Part shown: in pieces, positions 1 through 8,502 of the stretch
How positions within the stretch are numbered: position 1 is the stretch's first letter
Layout: the number at the start of each line of letters is the position of its first letter
Source: Geminicoccaceae bacterium
GTDB taxonomy: Bacteria > Pseudomonadota > Alphaproteobacteria > Geminicoccales > Geminicoccaceae
DNA: 64,000 nt
Assembly (NCBI GenBank): GCA_020638465.1
Contig: JACKIM010000002.1
Location: forward strand, 1,612,001 to 1,676,000
Direction: 5' to 3'
The notes under the pieces: generated by a model
What the model was told of the DNA's origin: nothing
Seen by the model: only the letters and a program-made list of their open reading frames with translations
The model's database searches: none
Position numbers and translations under genes: made by a program

Positions 1-83
1 CAGATACTCAGATGACGGACAGCGCAGTGGTCGCAGTAATGGACGACGCCACGATGTTCAAGGCGCACATCAGACCGAATCAT
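1..83 (-). CDS. Crp/Fnr-family transcriptional regulator, N-terminal part (runs off left edge)
   Basis: Only 27 codons are inside the window. They start at an ATG (complement of 81-83) preceded by a GAGGAAAG ribosome site. The peptide contains CDHC followed by AVRHLSI, and the last two bases (TG) would begin a Cys codon. That gives C-x2-C-x7-C, a pattern like the N-terminal iron-sulfur ligands of FNR/FnrL/FixK-type oxygen regulators of alphaproteobacteria. A perfect TTGA-N6-TCAA palindrome lies 84 bp upstream and suggests autoregulation. The effector and DNA-binding domains lie outside the window, so the family call rests on this short motif and on the adjacent box. Confidence 0.6.
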   Translation of the reverse strand, partial: MIRSDVRLEHRGVVHYCDHCAVRHLSI

Positions 84-163
84 TGAGCTTTCCTCTGCTC
101 GCAATGCCTGTTTGGTAACGTTTTTCTCATCAAGACCATAATCACGCGAAAACTAGCTGTTAC

Positions 164-181
164 CATTGACCTGGGTCAATG
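164..181. promoter_or_regulatory. FNR/FixK-type operator palindrome
   Basis: The 18-bp sequence CATTGACCTGGGTCAATG is a perfect inverted repeat (8-bp arms, TG centre). Its core TTGAC-CTGG-GTCAA fits the TTGA-N6-TCAA boxes of FNR/FixK/Dnr regulators. It sits in the 182-bp gap between the FNR-like gene start at 83 (minus) and the gene at 266 (plus), so it could control both. No other structure was noticed in this gap. Confidence 0.6.
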
Positions 182-265
182 TGACCCTGCTGTCGTTGAA
201 AGAAATTCAAAGCCCCGAACTTATTCTCGTATTGGTTTTGGAATGGTTCAGTAGGACAACCTCGA

Positions 266-742
266 ATGTGGACCTGGCAAGCATTGCAGAAACGGGAACT
301 CGACCTTGCCGTTCCCCTGCTTTCGGCAATTGCACCACACGACCTCGCCGGTTTTTCGAGACAGGCACAAGCCTGTCTGGACGAGCCGTATGGCGGCGTC
401 ATGACGGTTCGAACCGCCAGCGGCTGCATCGTCGTCGTCGCCATGTTCCACCAGCTCGCCCCCCGGTCGACGCTCAGCATCGACTGGCTGCGCCTGATCG
501 AAATGGGCCGGCCGGAAACGACCATCAAGGCTTTCCTCGATTCGCTGCTGGACCTTGCGGGCCTGCATGCCAGCCCCTCCATCCGGATCGAGGGGGATGC
601 TTCGGGGTGCGAGACGGTCGACCGGCACCTCGATGGACGACTAGGCCATCATTTCGGGTTCCGGTGGATTGAAAGCGGCTGGCTGTCACAACTCCCGGAT
701 GTCGGACAACTGCCGGTGTCTCCCCCCCTCCCGCGTACTTGA
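266..742 (+). CDS. Conserved hypothetical protein, 158 aa
   Basis: I do not recognise this protein with certainty. It is soluble, with no signal peptide or membrane segment. A helix-rich N-terminus (about 1-40) is followed by a hydrophobic beta-like stretch (about 43-62) and a repeating alpha/beta pattern that could be a degenerate GNAT-like fold, but no acetyl-CoA motif is visible. The start ATG follows AGGACAACCTCGA, a modest ribosome site. It faces the FNR-like gene across a TTGA-N6-TCAA box, so oxygen-responsive expression is possible. The C-terminus is Pro-rich. Base composition resembles its neighbours. Confidence 0.6.
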   Translation: MWTWQALQKRELDLAVPLLSAIAPHDLAGFSRQAQACLDEPYGGVMTVRTASGCIVVVAMFHQLAPRSTLSIDWLRLIEMGRPETTIKAFLDSLLDLAGLHASPSIRIEGDASGCETVDRHLDGRLGHHFGFRWIESGWLSQLPDVGQLPVSPPLPRT

Positions 743-1082
743 CTTGCCTTCTCCGGCTGCTAATCGTTTACTCACGGAAAAGGCCCCCGAAGCGTGCATT
801 TTCCTGTCAGCGATCTTTGTCTGTCAGGTTGTGCGGGATGTCGAGGGGCTTTGACAGGGGAGGCATCGCGTTTCTACCGGACCGCGTCAGAACCACGTGA
901 AATTTATTCCACACTGGTCATTCGTGTTTACCGGCCGTCCGGCTGGTCTGTGTCCAGCGCTGAAATGCATGGACTTCGCATGTACTCCGGCCGTTGGTGG
1001 CCGCTTGCCTGTTTGCCGTTCGTATCCATCGGCGCCGGAGGCGCCTGTTGACAGCGACTAGACATTCAAAGGGGAGGATCAA
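743..1082. other. Intergenic region upstream of acoA
   Basis: These 340 bp separate the hypothetical gene from acoA. Short open frames occur but have no ribosome site or family likeness. The only clear element is the AAAGGGGAGG ribosome site directly before the acoA ATG. I looked for a sigma-54 GG-N10-GC promoter, common for AcoR-controlled acetoin operons, and found only mis-spaced matches near 1002-1020. Confidence 0.5.
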
Positions 1083-2051
1083 ATGCAACTCAGTCGAAGC
1101 GATCTTCTGGCAGCCTACAAGAGGATGCGGTTGATTCGCGAGTTCGAAGATGCCGTCCACGAGGAATTCTCGGCCGGCAACATTCCGGGATTCGTTCATC
1201 TCTATGCCGGTGAGGAAGCCTCCGGCGTGGGAATATGCATGCATCTCGATGATCGCGATGCCATCGCATCGACTCACCGCGGCCACGGTCACTGCATCGC
1301 CAAGGGCTGCGATGAGCGTGGCATGATGTTCGAGATCTTCGGCAAGAAGGAAGGACTTTGCGGTGGCAAGGGCGGCTCGATGCACATCGCCGACCTGTCG
1401 AAAGGCATGATGGGCGCAAATGGTATCGTCGGTGGCGGACCGCCGCTCATCTGCGGCGCCGCCCTGACCGCCAAGGTCCTCAAGACCGGCGGCGTCGCCA
1501 TTGCCTTCGTCGGCGACGGCGCTTCCAATCAGGGAACGACCTTCGAAAGCTACAATCTGGCCAAGGTATGGAATTTGCCTGCCATTTTCGTCGTCGAGGA
1601 CAATGGCTACGCCGAAAGCACGGCCAGCGCATGGTCGGTGGGCGGATCGCAGTCGGATCGCGCGAAGGGCTTCGGCATGCCGGCCACGGAAGTCGACGGC
1701 CATGATTTCTTTGCGGTCTGGGAAGCGGCCCGCGAGGCCATCGAGCGAGCGCGCAACGGCGATGGTCCCTCTCTGCTGCACGTACGCCTCAACCGTTATT
1801 ATGGTCATTTCGAGGGTGATGCGATTTCCTACAAGGGCGAAGGCGAGATCGAGAAGGTCAAGGCGGAGAAGGATTCGCTCATGCTGTTCCGCAACCGCGT
1901 CATCGAGACCAGCCTGCTGGATGCCGGCGACATGGACGCCATCGACCGCGAGGTGAGGGAAAGGATCGCGCAGTGCGTGATCGAGGCCAAGGCGGGTGCC
2001 GTGCCCACCGAAGCCGACCTGCTCACCGACGTCTACACCTCCGCCTATTGA
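1083..2051 (+). CDS. acoA: Acetoin/2-oxo acid dehydrogenase E1 component, alpha subunit
   Basis: A 322-aa thiamine-diphosphate-dependent E1 alpha subunit. It would decarboxylate acetoin (or pyruvate) together with the beta subunit and pass the acetyl unit to the E2 lipoyl group. The TPP/Mg site GDGASNQG lies near residues 143-150 and ends in a VEDN segment. The N-terminal RxxREFE pattern and the GGKGGSMH segment are typical of PdhA/AcoA proteins. The start has a strong GGGGAGG ribosome site. acoB follows 12 bp later and then a hydrolase-type E2; that E2 type is what favours acetoin over pyruvate dehydrogenase. No lipoamide dehydrogenase (E3) is encoded nearby. Confidence 0.9.
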   Translation: MQLSRSDLLAAYKRMRLIREFEDAVHEEFSAGNIPGFVHLYAGEEASGVGICMHLDDRDAIASTHRGHGHCIAKGCDERGMMFEIFGKKEGLCGGKGGSMHIADLSKGMMGANGIVGGGPPLICGAALTAKVLKTGGVAIAFVGDGASNQGTTFESYNLAKVWNLPAIFVVEDNGYAESTASAWSVGGSQSDRAKGFGMPATEVDGHDFFAVWEAAREAIERARNGDGPSLLHVRLNRYYGHFEGDAISYKGEGEIEKVKAEKDSLMLFRNRVIETSLLDAGDMDAIDREVRERIAQCVIEAKAGAVPTEADLLTDVYTSAY

Positions 2052-2063
2052 GGAATTCCAGTC

Positions 2064-3077
2064 ATGCCGAAGAAATCCTATCGTCAGGCCATCAATGAGG
2101 CTTTGCGCCAGGAAATGGCCCGCGACGAGCGCGTCGTCATCATGGGCGAAGATATCTCGGGCGGCCTCGGCGCGCCGGGAGAGCAGGACGCCTGGGGTGG
2201 TCCCATGGGCGTCACCAAGGGTATCATGCCCGAATTCAGCCGCGACCGCGTGCTCGATACCCCGATCACCGAAAGCGCCTTCATCGGTTGCGCCGCCGGT
2301 GCCGCCGCAACCGGCCTGCGCCCCGTCGCCGAATTGATGTTCGTCGACTTCATGGGTGTGTGCTTCGACCAGATCTTCAATCAGGCTGCAAAATTCAAGT
2401 ACATGTTCGGCGGCAAGGCGGTCACTCCGCTCACCATCCGGACCATGTACGGAGCGGGTTTCCGGGCCGCGTCGCAGCACAGCCAGTGCCTCTATCCGTT
2501 GTTCACCCATATCCCGGGACTGAAGGTCGCACTGCCCTCGAACGCCTACGAGGCCAAGGGCCTGCTTATCCAGGCCATCCGCGACGACGACCCGGTGATC
2601 TTTTTCGAGCACAAGGCCATGTATGATGACGAGGCCGACGTGCCCGACGAGCCCTACACCATCCCCTTCGGCGAGGCCAACGTCACCCGTGAAGGCGATG
2701 ATGTGACCATCGTCGCCTTCGGCCGCATGGTGAATTTCGCCAATGAGGCCGCCGACAACCTCGAAAAGTCGGGTATCACCTGCACAGTCGTCGATCCGCG
2801 GACCACCAGCCCGCTGGACAAGGACACCATCCTTGAGACCACCGAGGAAACCGGTCGGCTGGTCGTGGTGGACGAGGCTCACCCGCGCTGCAACATGGCC
2901 ACCGATATCGTCGGCCTGGTGACCCAGGAAATCTTCGGTGCGCTCAAGGCAGCGCCTCAGATGGTGACCTCGCCGCATTGCCCGGTACCGTTTTCGCCGG
3001 CGCTTGAGGATATCTACATTCCCAGCGTCGCGAAGATCGAGGCCGCCGTTCGCCAGACCATGGGCAAGGGTCACTGA
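2064..3077 (+). CDS. acoB: Acetoin/2-oxo acid dehydrogenase E1 component, beta subunit
   Basis: A 337-aa E1 beta subunit forming the alpha2beta2 decarboxylase with the upstream product. Family hallmarks are the N-terminal AINEALRQEMARD, GEDISGG near residue 30, the PITESAF and GAAATG segments, and a C-terminal transketolase domain with VVVDEAHPR. The length matches the AcoB/PdhB family. The short 12-bp gap after acoA indicates co-transcription. A 104-bp gap to acoC contains no separate gene. Confidence 0.9.
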   Translation: MPKKSYRQAINEALRQEMARDERVVIMGEDISGGLGAPGEQDAWGGPMGVTKGIMPEFSRDRVLDTPITESAFIGCAAGAAATGLRPVAELMFVDFMGVCFDQIFNQAAKFKYMFGGKAVTPLTIRTMYGAGFRAASQHSQCLYPLFTHIPGLKVALPSNAYEAKGLLIQAIRDDDPVIFFEHKAMYDDEADVPDEPYTIPFGEANVTREGDDVTIVAFGRMVNFANEAADNLEKSGITCTVVDPRTTSPLDKDTILETTEETGRLVVVDEAHPRCNMATDIVGLVTQEIFGALKAAPQMVTSPHCPVPFSPALEDIYIPSVAKIEAAVRQTMGKGH

Positions 3078-3181
3078 CACAGGCAAGACCCCATCGTGTC
3101 CGGTCAACACCGGATGCGGTGGGGAATGGTCTTCATGGATCATTCGACACATGTTTTTTGGAGTTTGACGGGGAGCGACGG

Positions 3182-4294
3182 ATGAGTGGCGGAATTGAAC
3201 GGATCGTGATGCCCAAATGGGGGCTGGCCATGCAGGAGGGCATGCTTGCCGCCTGGTCGGTCAAGGAAGGCGATACGATCGCCAAGGGGCAGGAAATCTG
3301 TGACATCGAGACATCGAAGATCGCCAATGTCTTCGAAAGCCCGGTGTCAGGCAAGCTGCGGCGCCTGGTAACTGGAGAGGGTGAAACCGTCCCGGTGGGC
3401 TTCCTGCTCGCGGTCGTTGCCGATGACAGTGTCAGCGATGCCGACATCAATACCTATATCGATGATTTCAAGGCAAATTTCGTCGTAGAGGATGCCGGTG
3501 ACGGCGGCCCCGCCACCAGCATCGTCGAGACCGACGCCGGTCGTATCCGCTATCTCGCGGCGGGCGATGGCGACGGTACCCCGCTTATCTTCGTCCACGG
3601 CTTCGGTGGCGACTACATGAACTGGATGCTTATCCAGTCCGATCTTTCCGATGGCCGCAAGAGCTATGCCATCGACCTGCCCGGTCATGGCGGATCAACC
3701 AAGGACGTCGGCCACGGCAATATCGGCAGTCTCACGAGTGCGGTATTCGCGTTCATGCAGGCCATGAACATCGACAAGGCGCATTTCGTTGGCCACTCGC
3801 TCGGCGGAGGCGTGTGTCTCGACATGGCCCGCAACCATCCGGAAAAGATCGAGAGTGCCACGCTGATTGCCCCGGCCGGTCTCGGTCCCGAGATCAACAT
3901 GGATTATATCGACGGTTTCATCCGCGAGAAGCGTAGCCGCAAGCTGCGCCCCTATCTCGAAATGCTGGTCAACGATCCCTCGCTCATCAGCGGCGAGATG
4001 GTCGAGGAGGTCATCCGGTTCAAGCGTCTCGATGGTGCCGAAGCCGCCCTCAACACCGTTGCGGGAGCCTGCTTCCAGGGTGGTCACCAGACACTCGAAA
4101 TGACCGAACGCGTCCAGCGCATGACCCCGTCCCTGCAGGTCATCTGGGGTAGGAACGACCGTATCCTGCCTGTAAGCCATAGTGAAGGACTGCCCGACAC
4201 CATACCGGTCACCCGCTTCGACGACACCGGACACCTTCCCCAGATGGAGCGGGCCGCCGAAGTCATTGAGACCATAAAGAGTTTTATTTCCTGA
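3182..4294 (+). CDS. acoC: Acetoin dehydrogenase E2: lipoyl domain fused to alpha/beta hydrolase
   Basis: A 370-aa dihydrolipoyllysine acetyltransferase of the acetoin system. Residues 1-80 form a biotinyl/lipoyl domain with the lipoylated Lys in DIETSKIANV. A linker leads to an alpha/beta hydrolase fold (about 115-370) with nucleophile elbow GHSLGGG and HGFGGD oxyanion region. This hydrolase-type C-terminus, instead of the usual acyltransferase domain, separates AcoC from PDH E2. I chose ATG 3182, preceded by GGGGAGCGACGG; an in-frame GTG at 3119 would add 21 unlikely residues. E3 must be supplied from elsewhere in the genome. Confidence 0.88.
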   Translation: MSGGIERIVMPKWGLAMQEGMLAAWSVKEGDTIAKGQEICDIETSKIANVFESPVSGKLRRLVTGEGETVPVGFLLAVVADDSVSDADINTYIDDFKANFVVEDAGDGGPATSIVETDAGRIRYLAAGDGDGTPLIFVHGFGGDYMNWMLIQSDLSDGRKSYAIDLPGHGGSTKDVGHGNIGSLTSAVFAFMQAMNIDKAHFVGHSLGGGVCLDMARNHPEKIESATLIAPAGLGPEINMDYIDGFIREKRSRKLRPYLEMLVNDPSLISGEMVEEVIRFKRLDGAEAALNTVAGACFQGGHQTLEMTERVQRMTPSLQVIWGRNDRILPVSHSEGLPDTIPVTRFDDTGHLPQMERAAEVIETIKSFIS

Positions 4295-4397
4295 ATTCAG
4301 GATCGGGGGCGGGTCTCACGATCCCAGCCCCCATACCTGCAGCCGTAGAGGCCCCGGACTCCTGCCTTCCCCGATCAGTCGATGCTTGTGCACGAAG

Positions 4398-4427
4398 AAA
4401 AAAGGCCGGATGGATCATCCGGCCTTT
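4398..4427 (-). terminator. Rho-independent terminator for the alanine symporter operon (possibly bidirectional)
   Basis: A perfect 12-bp stem (AAAGGCCGGATG at 4401-4412 with CATCCGGCCTTT at 4416-4427, 3-nt loop) is preceded on the plus strand by GAAGAAAAAA. Read on the minus strand this gives a hairpin followed by TTTTTTCTTC, a classical intrinsic terminator. It lies between the convergent acoC and symporter genes and could also end acoABC transcripts. Confidence 0.85.
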
Positions 4428-4438
4428 GACGTATTTCT

Positions 4439-4472
4439 GGAACAGTATCGGTCTGTCGACCGATACTGTTCC
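4439..4472. terminator. Second hairpin, perfect 15-bp inverted repeat
   Basis: GGAACAGTATCGGTC at 4439-4453 pairs exactly with 4458-4472 around a TGTC loop. It lies 12 bp past the symporter stop codon and next to the 4398-4427 terminator. It has no T-tract of its own, so it may protect the 3' end of the mRNA or assist termination. Confidence 0.6.
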
Positions 4473-4483
4473 ACCAAATGTCT

Positions 4484-6067
4484 TTACTTGAATTTCCTGA
4501 TCTCGCCGGACTTCAGGCGCGACAGGTAGCTGTTCAACTCCTCCTTGACGATCGGCATCAGGAAGTAGAGGCCGAAGATGTTGACGACGGCCATGGCAAA
4601 GATGGCGGCGTCGGAGAAGTCGATGACGGGACCAAGATTGGCAGCGGCACCAATGACGACGAAGATGCAGAAGATGACCTTGAAGACGACCTCCTTGGTC
4701 TTGCCCTCGCCGAAAAGGTAAGTCCAGGCCTTGAGCCCGTAATAGGACCAGGAGATCATGGTCGAGAAGGCGAACAGGATCACCGCCACCGCGAGAACGT
4801 AGGGGAACCAGCTGAACGCGCTCTCGAAGGCAGCCGAGGTCAGGCCGACGCCGGATGCTCCGGTTATGGTCTGGATCGCACCGTTTTCGCCGACGATGTA
4901 CCGCCCGGTCTCGGCATCGAATGCCAGCTGGCCGGTGATGATGATGACCAGGGCGGTCATGGTGCAGATGACGACGGTGTCGATGAAGGGCTCAAGCAGC
5001 GAGACGAAGCCCTCGGTGATCGGCTCCTTGGTGCGGACGGCGGAGTGGGCGATGGCCGCGGAACCGACGCCGGCCTCGTTGGAGAAGGCCGCACGCCTGA
5101 AACCCTGGATCAGCGCACCGACAAGTCCGCCGGCAACGCCAAGGCCGGTGAAGGCACCGTCGATGACCTGGCCGAATGCCCAGCCGATCTTGTCCGAATT
5201 CATGGCGATGATGACGATGGCCGCACCGCAGTAGAGGATACCCATGAAAGGCACGATCTTTTCGGTGACGCTTGCGATCGACTTCAGGCCGCCGACAATG
5301 ACGGCAAAGACGATGGCGGCGAAGATGATGCCGGTGATCCAGCCGGGGTAGTCGCCGACGATACCTGCAATCTGCTGATGCGCCTGGTTGGCCTGGAACA
5401 TGTTCCCGCCGCCCAGTGAACCGAGGATGCAGAAGATACTGAAGATCACGGCAAGGATCCTGCCACCGAACAGGCCACGGGCGGCGAACCCCTTGGTCAG
5501 GTAGTACATCGGGCCGCCCGAGACCGTGCCGTCCTCATACTCGTTGCGATATTTCACACCCAGCGTGCATTCGGTGAACTTGGATGCCATGCCCAGCAGA
5601 CCGGCGAGAATCATCCAGAAGGTTGCACCCGGACCGCCGATACCGACGGCCACGGCCACACCGGCGATGTTGCCGAGGCCGACTGTCCCCGAAAGAGCAG
5701 TTGCCAGTGCCTGGAAGTGGCTGACTTCACCTGCGTCGTTGGGATCGGAGTAGTCGCCCTTCACCAAGGCGATGGAGTGAGGAAAGGCGCGAAACTGAAC
5801 GAAACCGAAATAAAGGGTAAAGATGGTGGCCGCAATGACCAGCCAGGCGACAATCCACGGGAATGTGGTGCCGGGGAACGGGCTGAAGATGAAATTGACG
5901 AACCAGCCGGTCGAATTGGCAAAGGCCTCGTTGATTTTCTCGTCCATGCTGGGGGGAGCGGTAGCCGCCTGGTCCTGAGCCCAGGCCATCATCGGCAGCA
6001 ATGAAAGCGTCAGCGCAAGGCCGAGCTCCCGCGCGGTACGACCGCCACGCCTGATCCATGATGTCAT
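4484..6067 (-). CDS. Sodium:alanine symporter family (AGCS) protein
   Basis: A 527-aa inner-membrane Na+/alanine (or glycine) symporter. The N-terminus is a cleavable-looking signal (hydrophobic core ending in MAWAQ) followed by a periplasmic stretch and about ten membrane segments, as in many proteobacterial AGCS proteins. Family motifs include GNIAGVAVA near the first third and SNEAGVGSAAIAHS in the middle. Upstream on the same strand are usp and alanine dehydrogenase, so the operon couples alanine uptake to its deamination. Two hairpins follow the stop codon. Confidence 0.92.
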   Translation of the reverse strand: MTSWIRRGGRTARELGLALTLSLLPMMAWAQDQAATAPPSMDEKINEAFANSTGWFVNFIFSPFPGTTFPWIVAWLVIAATIFTLYFGFVQFRAFPHSIALVKGDYSDPNDAGEVSHFQALATALSGTVGLGNIAGVAVAVGIGGPGATFWMILAGLLGMASKFTECTLGVKYRNEYEDGTVSGGPMYYLTKGFAARGLFGGRILAVIFSIFCILGSLGGGNMFQANQAHQQIAGIVGDYPGWITGIIFAAIVFAVIVGGLKSIASVTEKIVPFMGILYCGAAIVIIAMNSDKIGWAFGQVIDGAFTGLGVAGGLVGALIQGFRRAAFSNEAGVGSAAIAHSAVRTKEPITEGFVSLLEPFIDTVVICTMTALVIIITGQLAFDAETGRYIVGENGAIQTITGASGVGLTSAAFESAFSWFPYVLAVAVILFAFSTMISWSYYGLKAWTYLFGEGKTKEVVFKVIFCIFVVIGAAANLGPVIDFSDAAIFAMAVVNIFGLYFLMPIVKEELNSYLSRLKSGEIRKFK

Positions 6068-6123
6068 AAGATTTTCTTCCCTTTTTCCGTGTTTTTCTTT
6101 CGATGAATTGGGTCATCCGCCAA

Positions 6124-6558
6124 TCAGGGAACTACGGTGACCGGAATGGGGGATGCCTGGACGAGCGCGCCGGGCACGCTGCCGAAAAGCCGGGTTGTCA
6201 GGTTGGAAGAGCTGCCGCCGCGACCAACGAAGACCTGCACCGCACTGGTCTCCTTGGCGACATCGCAGAGTACCTCGGCGACATGGCCATAGCGAACAAT
6301 GGTCTCGACTTTCACACCGCTCGCCGCCGCCTTCTGTGCGACAGGCTCGATCATCGCCGTCGCACGAGCGACTTCCTCATTGCGTCGCTTGTGCCGGGTG
6401 GCAAGTTCGTCGGGTGTAAGAAAGCTGTAGGGCGACCATTCGAGCACGAAAACGAGGCGTATCTCGGCACCGGCCGGCTTCGCCCGCTCGACGGCAAAAT
6501 CCAGCGCACGCTGGGAATCATCGGCCTCGCCGTATCCGACGAGAAATATCGTTGTCAT
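6124..6558 (-). CDS. Universal stress protein (UspA family)
   Basis: A 144-aa single-domain Usp with a Rossmann-like alpha/beta fold. It starts MTTIFLVGYG and ends in the PIPVTVVP strand typical of the family. The nucleotide loop is GRGGSSSN...FGSV, close to the ATP-binding G-x2-G-x9-G(S/T) pattern. It lies between alanine dehydrogenase (129-bp gap) and the symporter (56-bp gap), so it is probably co-transcribed with alanine utilisation. Its specific role is unknown. Confidence 0.88.
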   Translation of the reverse strand: MTTIFLVGYGEADDSQRALDFAVERAKPAGAEIRLVFVLEWSPYSFLTPDELATRHKRRNEEVARATAMIEPVAQKAAASGVKVETIVRYGHVAEVLCDVAKETSAVQVFVGRGGSSSNLTTRLFGSVPGALVQASPIPVTVVP

Positions 6559-6687
6559 TGTTATCCTCCCGGTTCAGGATTCTTGGAACTGGAATGCGCT
6601 CGCGACCGGCAAGCCGGATCCGCAGGGGCTGGCCTACCGGTTCGCGATGGGCGCGTCGAACCCTTTTCAGGTTCGCAAGGACAATTG

Positions 6688-7809
6688 TCAGTCCTTGAGC
6701 ATGTCGCGCGGATCGACGTAGTCGTAACCGAGCGCTTCGGCGACAGCCTTGTAGGTGACCTTGCCCCTGGCCACGTTGAGACCGTTGCGGAAGTGTGGGT
6801 TTTCTGAGAGTGCTGTCTTGTATCCCTTGTCAGCCAGTGCCAGCGCATAAGGCAACGTGACATTGTTGAGGGCCATGGTCGAGGTGCGCGGCACCGCACC
6901 AGGCATGTTGGCGACGCAGTAATGCACGACGTCGTCGATCACATAGGTAGGATCGGCATGGGTCGTGGCCTTGCTGGTCTCGAAGCAGCCGCCCTGATCA
7001 ATCGCCACATCGACCAGCACCGATCCCGGCTGCATGCGCCGGACATGGTCGCGGGTCACCACCTTGGGTGCACCGGCACCGGGCACCAGTACGGCGCCTA
7101 CCACAAGATCGGCTGCAAGCACGTACCGCTCAAGCGACGCCTTGTTGGAGTAGACCGTGTTCAGGCCATGCTCGGCGTAGCGGGCAGCCAGACTGCCCAG
7201 CACATCGACATTGCGATCGAGAACGGTGACATTGGCACGCATGCCCAATGCCATGATGATGGCGTTCTCGCCGACGACACCGCCGCCGATGACGACGACA
7301 TTGGCCGATTCCACACCCGGAACGCCGCCCAGCAGCATACCCCGCCCGCCATGGGCCTTCTCGAGACAGTGTGCGCCGGCTTGAATCGACAGCCGCCCGG
7401 CGACCTGGGACATCGGCGCCAGCAGCGGCAGGCCGCCTGCCGGCGAGGTCACAGTCTCGTAGGCGATACAGACGGCACCGCTGTCGACAAGATCCTTCGT
7501 CTGCTCGGGATCGGGAGCCAGGTGCAGATAGGTGAAAAGGAGCTGCCCTTCCTTGAGCATCTTGCGCTCGACCGCCTGAGGCTCCTTGACCTTGACGACC
7601 ATCCCGGCCCGGTCGAACACCTCGGCAGCCGTGCCGACGATCTCAGCGCCGCTCGCCCCATAGTCCTCATCGGATGAACCGATACCCGCACCGGCCTGGG
7701 TCTCGACGATCACCTTGTGACCGTGCGCAACCATCTCGCGGACGCTGTCCGGAGTGAGCCCCACCCGGTATTCGTGATTCTTGATTTCCTTGGGTACGCC
7801 GACAAGCAT
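6688..7809 (-). CDS. ald: Alanine dehydrogenase
   Basis: A 373-aa NAD-dependent L-alanine dehydrogenase (alanine + NAD+ to pyruvate, ammonia and NADH). It begins MLVGVPKEIKNHEYRVG with the substrate Arg/Lys, contains EYRVGLTP and KVKEPQ, and has the Rossmann loop GGGVVGENA near residue 175. Length matches bacterial Ald. It is the first gene of the minus-strand operon with usp and the symporter. A divergent Lrp/AsnC gene 156 bp upstream is the obvious candidate regulator, as with AldR-ald in other bacteria. Confidence 0.95.
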   Translation of the reverse strand: MLVGVPKEIKNHEYRVGLTPDSVREMVAHGHKVIVETQAGAGIGSSDEDYGASGAEIVGTAAEVFDRAGMVVKVKEPQAVERKMLKEGQLLFTYLHLAPDPEQTKDLVDSGAVCIAYETVTSPAGGLPLLAPMSQVAGRLSIQAGAHCLEKAHGGRGMLLGGVPGVESANVVVIGGGVVGENAIIMALGMRANVTVLDRNVDVLGSLAARYAEHGLNTVYSNKASLERYVLAADLVVGAVLVPGAGAPKVVTRDHVRRMQPGSVLVDVAIDQGGCFETSKATTHADPTYVIDDVVHYCVANMPGAVPRTSTMALNNVTLPYALALADKGYKTALSENPHFRNGLNVARGKVTYKAVAEALGYDYVDPRDMLKD

Positions 7810-7866
7810 GGATAGCTCTCCCTCGCAAGGCTTGGATCCCGCATCTTTTCAATACGTAGGATTTTA

Positions 7867-7880
7867 TCGCATTTTTGCGA
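7867..7880. promoter_or_regulatory. Palindrome in the ald-lrp intergenic region, candidate Lrp/AsnC operator
   Basis: TCGCATTTTTGCGA has 5-bp GC-rich arms around a T4 centre, a layout consistent with Lrp/AsnC-family sites. It lies 57 bp upstream of the ald ATG and 85 bp upstream of the regulator ATG. A TAAAAT element on the minus strand just downstream could be the ald -10. Assignment is inferred from position and symmetry only. Confidence 0.4.
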
Positions 7881-7965
7881 AATGTCCTTGCAAACTTGAT
7901 TCACCAACCTATCGACAGGTGAAGATTATTCCGCAGAATTGCCAAAACATGACAAGAAATCTCAC

Positions 7966-8436
7966 ATGATTGAACTCGACGCTGCCGATCGACGCATTCT
8001 CGAACTATTGCAGGACCATGGGCGCATGACCAATGCCGAGTTGGCCGACAAGGCCGGCGTTTCGGCATCCGCCTGTCATCGCCGCCTCCGCCGGCTGGAA
8101 GAAGCCGGCGTCATCGACAGTTATCGGGCCATGCTCAATCAGGCGGTCATTGGTCGACCGACGACGATTTTCGTCGAAATTACCCTGGCCAGCCAGTCCG
8201 AGGATGCACTCGATCAGTTCGAACATGCCGTGCGAGATTGCAGGGACGTGCTTGAATGCCATCTCATGGCGGGTAACGCCGATTTCCTGCTGCGCGTTGC
8301 CGCATCGGGACCTGCCGATTTCGAACGTATCCACCGCCAACAGCTCACCCGCCTGCCCGGCGTCGCCCGCATGCGCTCCAGCTTCGTGCTGCGCACCATC
8401 ATGGCTCCCCGTGGCCTGCCTTTGGTGAATGGCTGA
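7966..8436 (+). CDS. Lrp/AsnC-family transcriptional regulator
   Basis: A 156-aa regulator. Residues 1-60 form the AsnC-type winged HTH (LDAADRRILELLQDHGR, then NAELADKAGVSASACHRRLRRLE). The rest is the RAM ligand-binding/oligomerisation domain, which normally senses amino acids. ATG 7966 gives the canonical MIELDAADRRIL start; an in-frame TTG at 7939 is possible. Divergent from ald-usp-symporter, it is most likely an alanine-responsive activator or repressor of that operon. Confidence 0.92.
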   Translation: MIELDAADRRILELLQDHGRMTNAELADKAGVSASACHRRLRRLEEAGVIDSYRAMLNQAVIGRPTTIFVEITLASQSEDALDQFEHAVRDCRDVLECHLMAGNADFLLRVAASGPADFERIHRQQLTRLPGVARMRSSFVLRTIMAPRGLPLVNG

Positions 8437-8502
8437 AAGTCCGGCAAATTCAGGCTGCAACATTGCCGAGAGGTCATGTGACCCACTCAGGGAGCCGATC
8501 AG

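Noticed and set aside
1000..1022. Possible sigma-54 promoter before acoA
   Set aside because: GG and GC dinucleotides near TGGTGGCCGCTTGC are 9 or 14 bp apart, not 10, so the consensus is not met.
918..3152. A 744-codon open frame on the minus strand opposite acoA and acoB
   Set aside because: It mirrors the codon structure of the two real E1 genes, has no recognisable domain and no ribosome site. In GC-rich DNA such antisense frames are expected.
4478..5419. Acidic 313-codon frame on the plus strand opposite the alanine symporter
   Set aside because: Asp/Gly-rich shadow of the hydrophobic symporter coding strand, with no domain likeness.
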